Shown here one piece after another: positions 1 to 8,074 of a stretch of DNA of 64,000 bases. The stretch comes from an uncultured Acetobacteraceae bacterium (GTDB lineage Bacteria; Pseudomonadota; Alphaproteobacteria; Acetobacterales; Acetobacteraceae): assembly GCA_937873205.1 (NCBI GenBank), contig CALMVO010000089.1, positions 39,467-103,466 of the forward strand. The letters run 5' to 3'. Numbering within the stretch: the stretch's first letter is position 1; each line of letters opens with the position of its first letter. Below the pieces are notes generated by a model. It saw only the letters and a program-made list of their open reading frames with translations. It ran no database searches and was not told where the DNA came from. The position numbers were made by a program, and so were the translations under genes.

Positions 1-1
1 T

Positions 2-385
2 CGCGTCGCCATGAGCTGGGCGGTGCTGGAGGGCGTGGCCTTCTCGATGCGCGACTGCCTGGACGCGCTGGCGCGGGCGGGCACGCGGATCATCGAGGCG
101 GACGTGATCGGTGGCGGCTCCCGGTCGCGGACCTGGATCCTGCTACTTGCGGCCGTGCTCGGCATCCCGCTGCACCGGCTGGCCGGCGGCGAGCAGGGCG
201 GCGCGTTCGGCGCGGCTCGGCTGGCCCGGCTGGCCCGGACCGGCGAGGACCCGGACGCCGTCTGCCTGCCGCCACAGCGCGTGGAGACGATCCAGCCGGA
301 CGCCGCCTGGACCGACGCGACGCAGGCCCGGCTGCGCCGCTACCGCGAGCTCTATCCGGCGCTCTCGCGCACACGCTCCCGCTAG
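2..385 (+). CDS. xylB: Xylulokinase, C-terminal part (cut by window start)
   Basis: The reading frame enters from outside the window and runs to a TAG at 383-385, giving about 127 residues of the C-terminal FGGY sugar-kinase domain. The adenosine-binding motif GGGSRSRTW lies near residues 37-45 and is followed by LAAVLGIPL, the usual order in xylulokinases. The enzyme phosphorylates D-xylulose with ATP in the cytoplasm to feed the pentose phosphate pathway. The Ala/Arg-rich tail looks normal for a high-GC host. Other FGGY kinases cannot be excluded, because the substrate-binding N-terminal half is missing. Confidence 0.8.
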   Translation, partial: RVAMSWAVLEGVAFSMRDCLDALARAGTRIIEADVIGGGSRSRTWILLLAAVLGIPLHRLAGGEQGGAFGAARLARLARTGEDPDAVCLPPQRVETIQPDAAWTDATQARLRRYRELYPALSRTRSR

Positions 386-1151
386 CCGGCCTTGGCTCCC
401 CGATCCGTGACCGCGAGACCCGAAATGGCTCTTCGATCGGGAGGCGGGCCGGTTGTCAGGCGCGTCTCGATCGCCGACTGTGAGTGCGGCGGCCGGCCGA
501 CCCGAAGACTGTAGTCGCGGCCGCGGCGCGAGCCGGGCTCGGGACGATCCGGTCCAGCGGCCTCGGCAGCGACGATCCGGAGGTCTCTCGTGTTCGCCAC
601 GACCATGGATCGACAGGCGAGCTCGCCGCGATCAACGTCGTCATCCTTCGGGGCGTCTGCCAAGCTCGAGCCCCCTGCTGTGACAGGCCGCCCAGCGCGC
701 CATCGACGCCACTTGACGCCAGATCGGCAGGCTGCTCGACCGCCTCTCACACAGCGAATGCGGCAACTACCTCGTCAACTCAGGATACACTTCAGCGTAA
801 AGTCATCATACGCTCGTTCCGATTGGTGCGCCGGAAGACGCTGCCAGGACGATATCCGGCAATAATTTGCAGCAGGTCGATGCACCGGGCGATACACGTC
901 AGACCCTTACGCTGTGGCGAAGAAACGATCTTAAGATCATCCGTCGAACGGTGGTGTCTAAACGGCTGTCGCAGAATTGAGGAGGTGCGGACACACGGTA
1001 GTCACCCGTTGTGACCGGATTGCAGTCGAGTCGGTCTCTGTCGCGCCGCAAATATTTGGGGAACGTACGTAGCTGCTCACTGGGTCCGAGACGATACCGA
1101 TAAGCGGCTCAGATTCAGCCAACGTTGACACAGGAACTTCAAATCAAAGCT
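386..1151. other. Intergenic region around the IS630 remnant
   Basis: Apart from the transposase fragment at about 620-800, I see no supportable gene here. Several open frames exist, but none has a recognisable motif, a good ribosome binding site or a consistent continuation. The part from about 1000 to 1150 is less GC-rich and separates this old insertion scar from the 3' end of the LysR gene. Confidence 0.4.
620..800 (+). pseudogene. IS630-family transposase remnant (C-terminal end)
   Basis: From about 720 the plus strand reads RQIGRLLDRLSHSECGNYL, then VNSGYTSA and a TAA at 798-800. This matches the typical C-terminus of IS630-family DDE transposases (IGRLLD..., then ECxNYLxxxGY). Upstream, a Trp codon of that conserved segment appears as TGA (714-716), preceded by AAQRAIDAT. 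In a neighbouring frame FGASAKLE corresponds to the usual FAKLK stretch just after the NPIE catalytic motif. The gene is therefore frameshifted, interrupted by stops and truncated, and no inverted-repeat ends were recognised. It marks an old insertion next to the catabolic island. Confidence 0.6.
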
Positions 1152-2105
1152 TCAGGCTGCAGGTCGATGATCCCTAAAATGAACAGCATCGGCATGAGTA
1201 TTGACGTCAAGAACCTGGCAAACATTGATCAGTTCCTTGACGAAGTCCCTGACCAAATCGCTTTGAACTTGCTCGGATCGCAGGATCAGTTGCATCCAGT
1301 AATCCGTCGGCGCATCAAGTTCGACCAGTCTGAACAACTTCAATCGATGCTCATTGAGGATCGAGAGGTCCGAGAATATTCCGCACGCATCCGAGTTGAG
1401 TACGATCTCCTTCGCTACATAGATCGAGTTCGAAATGATAATTTTCCTTGTCAAGTTTAAACCAATCGTCGAGAAGATTTGGCTCAAGCCGAACAGCTCG
1501 CCGAGCTCATCCTGCGGGCATACGAACGGATAAACCGAAATATCACCGAGTTTGAAATCTCCGGTCAGAGGGTGCCCGGCCCGTAGGCAGAGGACACGCC
1601 TAACCCGGCACAAGGATATGGTCCGCATGCCCTTCAGATCGATCTCGCGAGGCCGCTGACAGACCAGCATATCGACGGTCCGGTCTTGCAACTGCGTCAG
1701 GAGCGACTTGATCGTAGGCTCCTCAGAGATCCGTGTGTCGATTCCGGCGACGAAGGGCTGAAGCCGACAGATCGTCAACGCCGTGAGCGAGGCGGCCGCA
1801 CCCACAGTCACGCCGACCCTGAGCGTACCCTTCTTTCCACTCGTAAGCTCCCTGATATCTTGTGCAGCCTTAATCAGTTCGCGATCGACTGATCTCGCAT
1901 GCTCGTAGAGTATCCGTCCATAGATTGTTGGTTCGATGCCGTGGGGCGTGCGGTCGATGAGCTTCACCCCGACCTCCCGCTCTATCTGGCCAATGCTCTG
2001 AGACAGGGCGGGCTGAGTTATTCCAAGGTGGCTGGCGGCTTGCTTGAAGCTGCCATGCTGGATAAGGACCGCGAGCCTGATGAGACGTTGTGGGTCAACT
2101 CTCAT
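1152..2105 (-). CDS. LysR-family transcriptional regulator
   Basis: This 317-residue protein has an N-terminal winged helix-turn-helix at about residues 11-45 (HGSFKQAASHLGITQPALSQ) and a LysR substrate-binding domain from about residue 95. In this family a small pathway metabolite binds the C-terminal domain and switches a tetramer bound to divergent promoters. The gene lies at the 3' end of the minus-strand amidohydrolase gene, about 87 nt downstream, within the Rieske oxygenase island, so it is the most likely regulator of that island. A TTAT-N5-ATAA palindrome upstream of the Rieske gene is a possible operator. Its base composition is noticeably less GC-rich than most neighbours, which may indicate transfer with the island. 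Confidence 0.88.
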   Translation of the reverse strand: MRVDPQRLIRLAVLIQHGSFKQAASHLGITQPALSQSIGQIEREVGVKLIDRTPHGIEPTIYGRILYEHARSVDRELIKAAQDIRELTSGKKGTLRVGVTVGAAASLTALTICRLQPFVAGIDTRISEEPTIKSLLTQLQDRTVDMLVCQRPREIDLKGMRTISLCRVRRVLCLRAGHPLTGDFKLGDISVYPFVCPQDELGELFGLSQIFSTIGLNLTRKIIISNSIYVAKEIVLNSDACGIFSDLSILNEHRLKLFRLVELDAPTDYWMQLILRSEQVQSDLVRDFVKELINVCQVLDVNTHADAVHFRDHRPAA

Positions 2106-2192
2106 GACGATCGCACAGCGGCACCTATGCCGCGATGGTTCTGCATCGGCCTAGACGCATAGACCATGATCGTCGGGCCGCGTCGCAAACTC

Positions 2193-3128
2193 CTAGCGGC
2201 TCAGGCTGTGAAGGAGTGCCGAGGCATTGTCACGACCGATCGCCACATGCTCGACCTCTGACAGAAGCGGGCTCGCATCGAGCGCCGAAGTGAAGGCCTC
2301 TGCCATCCCTCCAGGTACGTAGGGGAAGTCGGTTCCAAGCAGGATACGCGACGGATCGGCAAAATTCATGAGGCTTGGCAGAGTAGACGGGCTCGACGAA
2401 AGCGCGGTGTCAAAATAGAATCGACGAAAAAACATGAGAATCTTGTCGGCATCATACAAGTCAGGTTTATAACCTGCGGCGCAGGTCGCGAAACGATTCG
2501 CAGCGTAAGGCAGGAACCCGCCAGCGTGCGCCAGAATCACCTGCAAGTTCCGATAACGGTCGAGCACGCCCTTCAGCACCATGTCGACGGCCGTTCGAGT
2601 CGTATCGGACGGAAAATCGACCAACGGCGGCGGGATACCGTCGAGCGGGGCCAGCGCGTTTCGAGTGGGGTGGATGAAGACGACCGCATTTCGTCGATCC
2701 AGATCCGACCAGAGCGGCTCGAACAATGGATCGCCCAGGTAGCGGCCGCCGTAGTTGGACATCAGGACCACACCATCACTCCGAAGCACATCGAGGGCAT
2801 AGGCGACTTCGCGCAGCGCGCCATCCACGTCAGGCAATGGGAGGGTGGCAAAGTTACCGAAATTCTTAGGCCATTTCGCGACCACCTCCGCAGTATAGTC
2901 GTTGACCTGACGAGCAATGTCGCGATGCTCATTCTCCTGCCAGTCGGCGATGCCGGGTGCCGTCAGCGAGAGGATGCCGCGGTTGATCCGACGTGCTTCC
3001 ATGAACCGAAGTGCAGTATCCGGCGACCAAGCCGGTGGCCGATGGGCCGATCCCCGTTTCTGCAGGCCATCCACCCACAGGGGAGGCAGCACGTGCTGAT
3101 GGACATCGATCCTATTGTTTACTACCAC
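2193..3128 (-). CDS. Amidohydrolase-family (ACMSD-like) decarboxylase/hydrolase
   Basis: This 311-residue TIM-barrel protein belongs to the amidohydrolase-2 family, which includes aminocarboxymuconate-semialdehyde decarboxylase and gamma-resorcylate decarboxylase. The metal ligands are visible in order: H10 and H12 (DVHQH), H153 (FIHPTR), H201 (ILAHAGG) and D267 (LLGTDFPY). The full set makes an active, probably zinc-dependent enzyme likely. The predicted start is GTG at 3128. The gene is divergent from the M24 protein and upstream of the LysR gene. In a Rieske-initiated pathway such an enzyme would decarboxylate or hydrolyse a ring or ring-cleavage product; the actual substrate cannot be read from sequence. 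Confidence 0.85.
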   Translation of the reverse strand: MVVNNRIDVHQHVLPPLWVDGLQKRGSAHRPPAWSPDTALRFMEARRINRGILSLTAPGIADWQENEHRDIARQVNDYTAEVVAKWPKNFGNFATLPLPDVDGALREVAYALDVLRSDGVVLMSNYGGRYLGDPLFEPLWSDLDRRNAVVFIHPTRNALAPLDGIPPPLVDFPSDTTRTAVDMVLKGVLDRYRNLQVILAHAGGFLPYAANRFATCAAGYKPDLYDADKILMFFRRFYFDTALSSSPSTLPSLMNFADPSRILLGTDFPYVPGGMAEAFTSALDASPLLSEVEHVAIGRDNASALLHSLSR

Positions 3129-3307
3129 TTCTGCACCTCGTCGGCCAGCCGGTCACGAACCATCTTATAGACCCGATCTGGTGGCACGGATAGCGGCGCT
3201 GCGATGCCGCTCAATATTCGAGCCAAGCGGCTGCATCGGAAAGAACCGTCGAAGCCAGAGCGCGTTCTATCCGTAGAGCGCGACCCGATGATCGGAAGGC
3301 TGGATCG

Positions 3308-4423
3308 ATGTTCGACGTTGCCGAAGCGACAGCCCGATGGACGCGGGTGCGCGAGATGATGGAACGCCACGATCTCGACTTGGTCCTCGCGATCGACCTG
3401 TCGCGCGACGAGATCCTGCAGGGCCATCAACGATGGCTGACCGGATACATTGCAATGGGCGGTCCAGCGGCGACATTGCTGCACCGCAACGGCCATATCG
3501 AGCTGATCTCGGAACGCATCGGCAAGCCGGTGACTCGGCACTACCAGACCAACGCCTTTCCGATCGAGCTGGTGAACGGCTTCACGCCGGCACTGCTTGC
3601 CGAGCGCATCGGCCGGCTGCGCCCCAGGCGGCTTGGTATCGCCGGGGCCGATAGTTTCCCGGCCTCTCTGGCCGGATTGCTCGGCGAGCAGCCGTTTCCC
3701 CCTGAACTTGTCGATGCGAGCTTGCAGTTCCAACGTCTGCGCCTGCGCAAGAGTGCCTACGAGCTGGCCCTCATCCGGAGGAGCTGCGCCATCGCCGACG
3801 CGGTTTGGGAGCAGGTTCCCGACATCGTGCGCATTGGCCGGAAGAACTACGAGGTCGTTGCCGATATCGATCACCACGTCCGTCTGCAGGGCGCCGAGGC
3901 CGGTTTCCACCTGGTTCTGCCGCTGCCCTTCGCCGGCCGGCCGATGCGGTCAGTTGCCAATCCCGCGACGATCGAGCCCGACACACGCTACCTGGTCGAG
4001 ATCTCGCCCCGCTGCGATGGCTACTACGCGCAGCTTACGCTCCCCGTGACCAGTCGCGCTGACGATCAGGTGGCACTGGACGCCTATCAGGATCTGGTAG
4101 ATGCAAAGCAGGCGGCGCTGCCACTCATGCGACCGGGTGCTGATCTATCTCAGGTGGCACGATCCGTGTCGACCTTCCTGGCCGACCGGGGTCATACCAT
4201 GACCTCGCTATCCCTCGGCCATTTCTGCGGAATGGCGCTCGAGGAGCCACGTCACGACCCGTCTGTCCCATTCAAGCTCGAGGATGGCATGACCCTCATC
4301 TTCCATCCGATCTTGGCCGAGCCCGAGTTCCAGTCCTTGATGCGCGCCGACACCTATCTGATCACTGAGTCTGGCGCCGAGAGGCTGACCCGATATGATG
4401 GCGGCATGCTCACGCTGGTCTGA
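3308..4423 (+). CDS. M24 (pita-bread) family protein lacking canonical metal ligands
   Basis: The 371-residue protein has the two-domain layout of creatinase, prolidase and Xaa-Pro aminopeptidase: an N-terminal creatinase-like domain (about residues 10-140) and a pita-bread domain (about 150-371). The frame is intact and ends with the typical DTYLITESGAERLT segment. The five usual metal ligands (Asp, Asp, His, Glu, Glu) appear as E231, Q242, H305, H333 and A347 by motif alignment, so only the histidine is kept. Creatinase shows that this fold can hydrolyse C-N bonds without metal, so a metal-free hydrolase is possible, as is a pseudoenzyme. It is the only plus-strand gene inside the catabolic island. 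Confidence 0.8.
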   Translation: MFDVAEATARWTRVREMMERHDLDLVLAIDLSRDEILQGHQRWLTGYIAMGGPAATLLHRNGHIELISERIGKPVTRHYQTNAFPIELVNGFTPALLAERIGRLRPRRLGIAGADSFPASLAGLLGEQPFPPELVDASLQFQRLRLRKSAYELALIRRSCAIADAVWEQVPDIVRIGRKNYEVVADIDHHVRLQGAEAGFHLVLPLPFAGRPMRSVANPATIEPDTRYLVEISPRCDGYYAQLTLPVTSRADDQVALDAYQDLVDAKQAALPLMRPGADLSQVARSVSTFLADRGHTMTSLSLGHFCGMALEEPRHDPSVPFKLEDGMTLIFHPILAEPEFQSLMRADTYLITESGAERLTRYDGGMLTLV

Positions 4424-4451
4424 TGCCAGCCGGTCTTGAGGTCGACCCAAC

Positions 4452-4520
4452 AAGGTCAGGCTCTGCCCTAGACCCGCTCAAGACGGAGCCTTGAGAATCC
4501 TCTTGTTGAGCGGGTCAATA
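4452..4520 (+). repeat. Intergenic hairpin repeat, family S copy 1
   Basis: The segment from 4452 contains AGGCTCTGCCCTAGACCCGC followed by CTCAAGACGGAGCCTTGAG, which folds as a hairpin (CTCAAG/CTTGAG arms). Read in reverse complement, the copy at 14779-14823 is nearly identical. It sits in the convergent gap between the M24 gene (plus) and the ferredoxin reductase gene (minus), where it could end transcription from both sides. The right boundary is approximate. Confidence 0.7.
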
Positions 4521-4549
4521 GGTGGAGCCTAGGCTCGCTCGACCTGCGG

Positions 4550-5848
4550 TCAAACATGATACGACGACGGTGCGTTCTTCATTTCCTTGAGCGGGATGGT
4601 CGTGTCCGCAAGCATCGAGCGGTCAGCAATGATCCTTTCCGTCACGAGCCGCTTGCCCTGAACGAAATCCCGGGTCGCGTTGACGCAGTCGAGCGCAACC
4701 ACCTTCCTGCCCTTGAGATAGACGATGGAGAAGCTGCGTTCCGCAGGGCGCCCGCGCACGACCAGGTCGTCATAACCGATCGACAGGCCGATGGTCTGAA
4801 GCTTCAGGTCGTACTGGTTCGACCAGAACCACGGCATGGAGTCATAGACGGCCGATGTCCCCGTCAGCACCTTGGCGACGACTGCCGCCTGGTCCGTGGC
4901 ATTCTGCACCGACTCGAGCCGGATCATCGCGTCATCCGCGTAGGCGCTGACATGGAGCGCGCAGTCCCCGATCGCGAAGATGTCGGGCAGGCTGGTGTGA
5001 CACCGGGCATCGACCTCGACGCCATTACCGCCCCTCGCGCCAGCGACAAGAAGCGGCTCGACCGCGGGCACGATGCCGATCCCGACGACCGCTATGTCGC
5101 ATGCCAGGACCTCGCCGCCCACGAGCCGCACGCCGCAGACCCGGCCTGACCTCTCCTCAAGGCACTCGACCGCCACGCCCAGGCGGATGTCGACGCCGTG
5201 CGCACGGTGCTCGGCCTCGTAGAACCTCGACAGCGGCTCTCCGGCGACCCGGGCCAGCACCCGGTCGAGCGCCTCCAGCACGGTGACGTGCTTCCCGGCC
5301 TTGGCCAGCACCGCCGCTGCCTCCAGCCCGATGTAGCCGCCGCCGATGACCACGGCGCGAGTCGTCGACGCAAGCTCGGCCCGCATCCGGTCAGCATCGG
5401 CCCGGGTCCGCACGGTGTGCACGCCGACGAGGTCGTGGCCGGAGCAGACCAGCCGACGCGGCGATCCGCCCGTTGCCCAGATCAGGTGGGCATAGCCGAT
5501 CACCGTGCCGTCCGCGCACGATACCCGATGCTCGTGAGGTTCGACCTTCGTCACGCGCCGACCAAGCAGCATCGCCACCTCGGATTTGGCCCAGAAAGCC
5601 GGGGGATGGATCAGCAGTCGATCGAGCGGCTTGTCTCCGGACAGATATTCCTTGGACAGCGGCGGTCGCTCGTAGGGGAAGTCGGGTTCGTCTCCCAGCA
5701 AGGCGATCGAGCCCGTGAACTTCGCTTTCCGGAGTGCTGCGGCGGCCTGCGCACCGCCATGTCCGGCCCCGACGATCAGGATGTCATACTGTTCCATCAT
5801 CTCGTCGGACGATCGAACATCCAGAAACGGGCGAGCCAACGACGACAT
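4550..5848 (-). CDS. FAD-dependent ferredoxin reductase of a Rieske oxygenase system
   Basis: This 432-residue class I pyridine-nucleotide-disulfide-type oxidoreductase carries an FAD-binding motif VGAGHGG at residues 26-32. An NAD-binding motif VVIGGGYIGLE lies near residue 170, and the FAD-contacting IFAIGDCA is near residue 290, the domain order of putidaredoxin and ferredoxin reductases. It passes electrons from NADH to the [2Fe-2S] ferredoxin encoded just upstream. The start at 5848 has a GGAGGA about 8-13 nt ahead, overlapping the ferredoxin stop; a second possible start is the Met pair at residues 17-18, right before the FAD fold. The 6-nt spacing implies co-transcription with the ferredoxin. 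Confidence 0.9.
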   Translation of the reverse strand: MSSLARPFLDVRSSDEMMEQYDILIVGAGHGGAQAAAALRKAKFTGSIALLGDEPDFPYERPPLSKEYLSGDKPLDRLLIHPPAFWAKSEVAMLLGRRVTKVEPHEHRVSCADGTVIGYAHLIWATGGSPRRLVCSGHDLVGVHTVRTRADADRMRAELASTTRAVVIGGGYIGLEAAAVLAKAGKHVTVLEALDRVLARVAGEPLSRFYEAEHRAHGVDIRLGVAVECLEERSGRVCGVRLVGGEVLACDIAVVGIGIVPAVEPLLVAGARGGNGVEVDARCHTSLPDIFAIGDCALHVSAYADDAMIRLESVQNATDQAAVVAKVLTGTSAVYDSMPWFWSNQYDLKLQTIGLSIGYDDLVVRGRPAERSFSIVYLKGRKVVALDCVNATRDFVQGKRLVTERIIADRSMLADTTIPLKEMKNAPSSYHV

Positions 5849-5854
5849 GATCGC

Positions 5855-6169
5855 TCAGTCCTCCGGCGCGATCGTCACGCCCAGCCCGTCGAGAGCCGGC
5901 GTGAACGGGATCTGGCAAGACAGACGCGAGCTCGGTCGACGGTGGAGCGAGCTGTCGAGCAGCTCGTTCTCGTCGCCGCTCATTGTCGGCAGGCGGCTGG
6001 CGAATGCTTCTCCGACATAGACGTGGCAGGTCGCGCACGAGCAGCCGCCACCGCACAGCGCGAGCAACTCGTCGGTGCTCTCGCGGATCGCCTCCATCAC
6101 CGAGAGGCCGCCTCCGGCGTCGATCTGCCTCTGCCCGCCCTCGCGCATGGTTACGACAAGTCTTGGCAT
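5855..6169 (-). CDS. [2Fe-2S] ferredoxin (adrenodoxin/putidaredoxin type)
   Basis: This small electron carrier has 104 residues. The cluster ligands fit the adrenodoxin pattern C-x5-C-x2-C...C: C39, C45, C48 and C85, with an extra C43 inside the loop ([10 protein letters not shown]). The motif [10 protein letters not shown] near residues 63-72 is the usual acidic interaction helix. It carries electrons from the reductase encoded immediately downstream to a terminal oxygenase, most likely the Rieske protein at 10317-11459, completing a three-component system. The ATG start at 6169 fits the family length; a longer upstream frame exists but has no homology-like content. Confidence 0.93.
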   Translation of the reverse strand: MPRLVVTMREGGQRQIDAGGGLSVMEAIRESTDELLALCGGGCSCATCHVYVGEAFASRLPTMSGDENELLDSSLHRRPSSRLSCQIPFTPALDGLGVTIAPED

Positions 6170-6501
6170 GATGTCCTTCCTCGCCTTCAAGTGTCCGTTG
6201 ATGCACCCAGTCTGCGCCGGGATGCGATTGACCGCCCGCTCCTCCACTCGAGGATCGAGCACCAGATGCGAATAGCGCCCGCACCACCTGAAGCCATCAG
6301 CAAGTCCAGCTCGTCGCTCGTGCGAGCTGTGCGCAGGCCGTATCCGAGCGCGTCTGCACGCCCTCTCGGGCGTGCCCGTCTCCCGTCCGGGATGCCTTTG
6401 AAGGCAGCGATGCCGTTCGAGATAAATTCGATAGCAGGCTTCACACCATGTTACGGGACCGCTCCCCGATCGGACAGGCACGTCGCACCGTATCCGGCGG
6501 A
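6170..6501 (-). other. Gap between transporter and ferredoxin genes
   Basis: About 330 bases lie between the 3' end of the transporter gene and the ferredoxin start, both on the minus strand. An open frame of 85 codons on the minus strand (6187-6444) begins with [17 protein letters not shown], but I recognise no family and see no strong ribosome binding site. It may be a short unknown gene, a remnant, or untranslated leader of the ferredoxin-reductase pair. Confidence 0.3.
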
Positions 6502-7872
6502 TCAGGTCTGCTTCTCGACCAGCGCGAAACCCCTCCGCTGCGTTGCCGGGACCGCGTCGAACCGCGGGATGTGACGATCGACGATGAGGAGGCCAGCGAT
6601 GACGACCGTGGTTAGGGCTGCGGTCAGCGCGAAGAACCCGCCCGCGTGGGCAATCGCGAGCGCGGCGGCGCCGGCAAAGCTGCTCAGGATCGTTCCCACG
6701 CGACCTACCAGGGAGGCCGCGCCAATGCCTCTCGACCGGACGTTCGTCTCGTAGGCGTTCGCTGCCAGGACGTAGAGAGAGGCCTGCAGTCCGCCGGTGC
6801 ACAGGCCCTGCAGTGACAGGCCGATGAAGATTGCCGGCAACAGACCGCTGCCGGGATGTATGGCGAAAGCGACCATGCTGAGCCCGATCGCGATGATCAG
6901 CGAGCAGGTCGACAGGAACACCATGACGGGACGGGAACCCAGTCGGACCAGCAACCAGCCGGTGGCGAGCGTGCCGAAAATCGCCGAGAAGCTGAACACC
7001 ATCGGACCGCGCAGCGCCGTCGTCAGGGGAAGGTTGAGCCCGACCAGAATGACGGTCAGCCAGCCGGCGATCGCATAGGTCGCCAGGCTGTTGCCCAAGA
7101 CGGCGAGCCACAAGCCGGTGTTGACCCGGGCGTTGCCTCTCGTCAGCAACCGCTCTCCGCCTTCCTGCTTCTGTTCGAGATAGAAGGCCTCCCGGCTATC
7201 GCCGATCGGTCCGCGCCACGCCCTTGCCAGGAGCGCGTGGGTCTCGCGCTGACGTCCGTGGAGGATCAGGTAGCTCGGGGATTCCGGGAGTTTCCAGAGC
7301 AGCACGGCCGTAAAGACCAGGCAGACGATGCTCGCGGTGGCAAAGCAGCCACGCCAGCCGAAATGGGGTAGAAGCCAGGACGCTGCCATCGCGCCGCCGA
7401 TAGCGCCGATCGGAAAGCCGAGCGTCATGATGCTGATGGCCTTGCCGGTCGCGCGGCGGGGCATCCACTCGCTCATCAGCGCCGTCGCCACCGGAAAGGC
7501 GGCGCCGAAGCCGCAGCCGCTCAGGAACCGCCACAACATGAATGTTCGGGGGCCGCTGGCGCCGGCACAGACCAGTGTCATGACGCCGAACGAAAGCACG
7601 CTTGCGATCAGCGTCGGCCTACGTCCGTAACGGTCGCTCAACCAGCTGCCGGTCAAGGCGCCGACCGCCATGCCAATCATCGCGGCTGCCAGCAGAGGTG
7701 AGAGCCCAGGTTTCGTCAGATGCCACTGCCGCATCAACAACGGCGCAGAATAGGATGCGAGTTGCAGGTCCAGTCCGTCGAGAATGATGACGCATGTCAG
7801 CATGCTGGCCACGGCCCACTGGAGCCGTGCGATCGGCGCGGCGTTCATCGTCTCTCTGAAGCTGATCGGCAT
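6502..7872 (-). CDS. MFS transporter, aromatic acid:H+ symporter (AAHS) type
   Basis: This 456-residue membrane protein has about 12 predicted transmembrane helices. The first helix carries D32-G-L-D35, the DGxD signature of aromatic-acid/H+ symporters such as PcaK and BenK. The loop between helices 2 and 3 has the MFS motif [16 protein letters not shown] very good ribosome binding site (GGGGAGGAAATC before ATG at 7872) fixes the start. It should import a carboxylated aromatic or related acid across the inner membrane. It sits between the oxygenase part and the electron-transfer part of the island, so it probably imports the substrate of the pathway. Confidence 0.9.
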   Translation of the reverse strand: MPISFRETMNAAPIARLQWAVASMLTCVIILDGLDLQLASYSAPLLMRQWHLTKPGLSPLLAAAMIGMAVGALTGSWLSDRYGRRPTLIASVLSFGVMTLVCAGASGPRTFMLWRFLSGCGFGAAFPVATALMSEWMPRRATGKAISIMTLGFPIGAIGGAMAASWLLPHFGWRGCFATASIVCLVFTAVLLWKLPESPSYLILHGRQRETHALLARAWRGPIGDSREAFYLEQKQEGGERLLTRGNARVNTGLWLAVLGNSLATYAIAGWLTVILVGLNLPLTTALRGPMVFSFSAIFGTLATGWLLVRLGSRPVMVFLSTCSLIIAIGLSMVAFAIHPGSGLLPAIFIGLSLQGLCTGGLQASLYVLAANAYETNVRSRGIGAASLVGRVGTILSSFAGAAALAIAHAGGFFALTAALTTVVIAGLLIVDRHIPRFDAVPATQRRGFALVEKQT

Positions 7873-8074
7873 GATTTCCTCCCCTCGGTTCTTTACAGAA
7901 CAAACCGTTTGCTTTTGTTTTTTGGCCTACGAATGCTCAACGCATCCGGACAGGAATGTCTTGTTCAACGGATGATCCAGGAGTCGTTTTTGCTGGTTGT
8001 CCGCCCGCTCCGCTCGCGGATCGATATGACAATGGCTGCAATCCAGAGGATCCTTCCGAACTCAGTCGGTGGCG

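Noticed and set aside
484..1014. 176-codon plus-strand open frame
   Set aside because: It overlaps the IS630 remnant out of frame, has no family motif and looks like read-through in decayed sequence.
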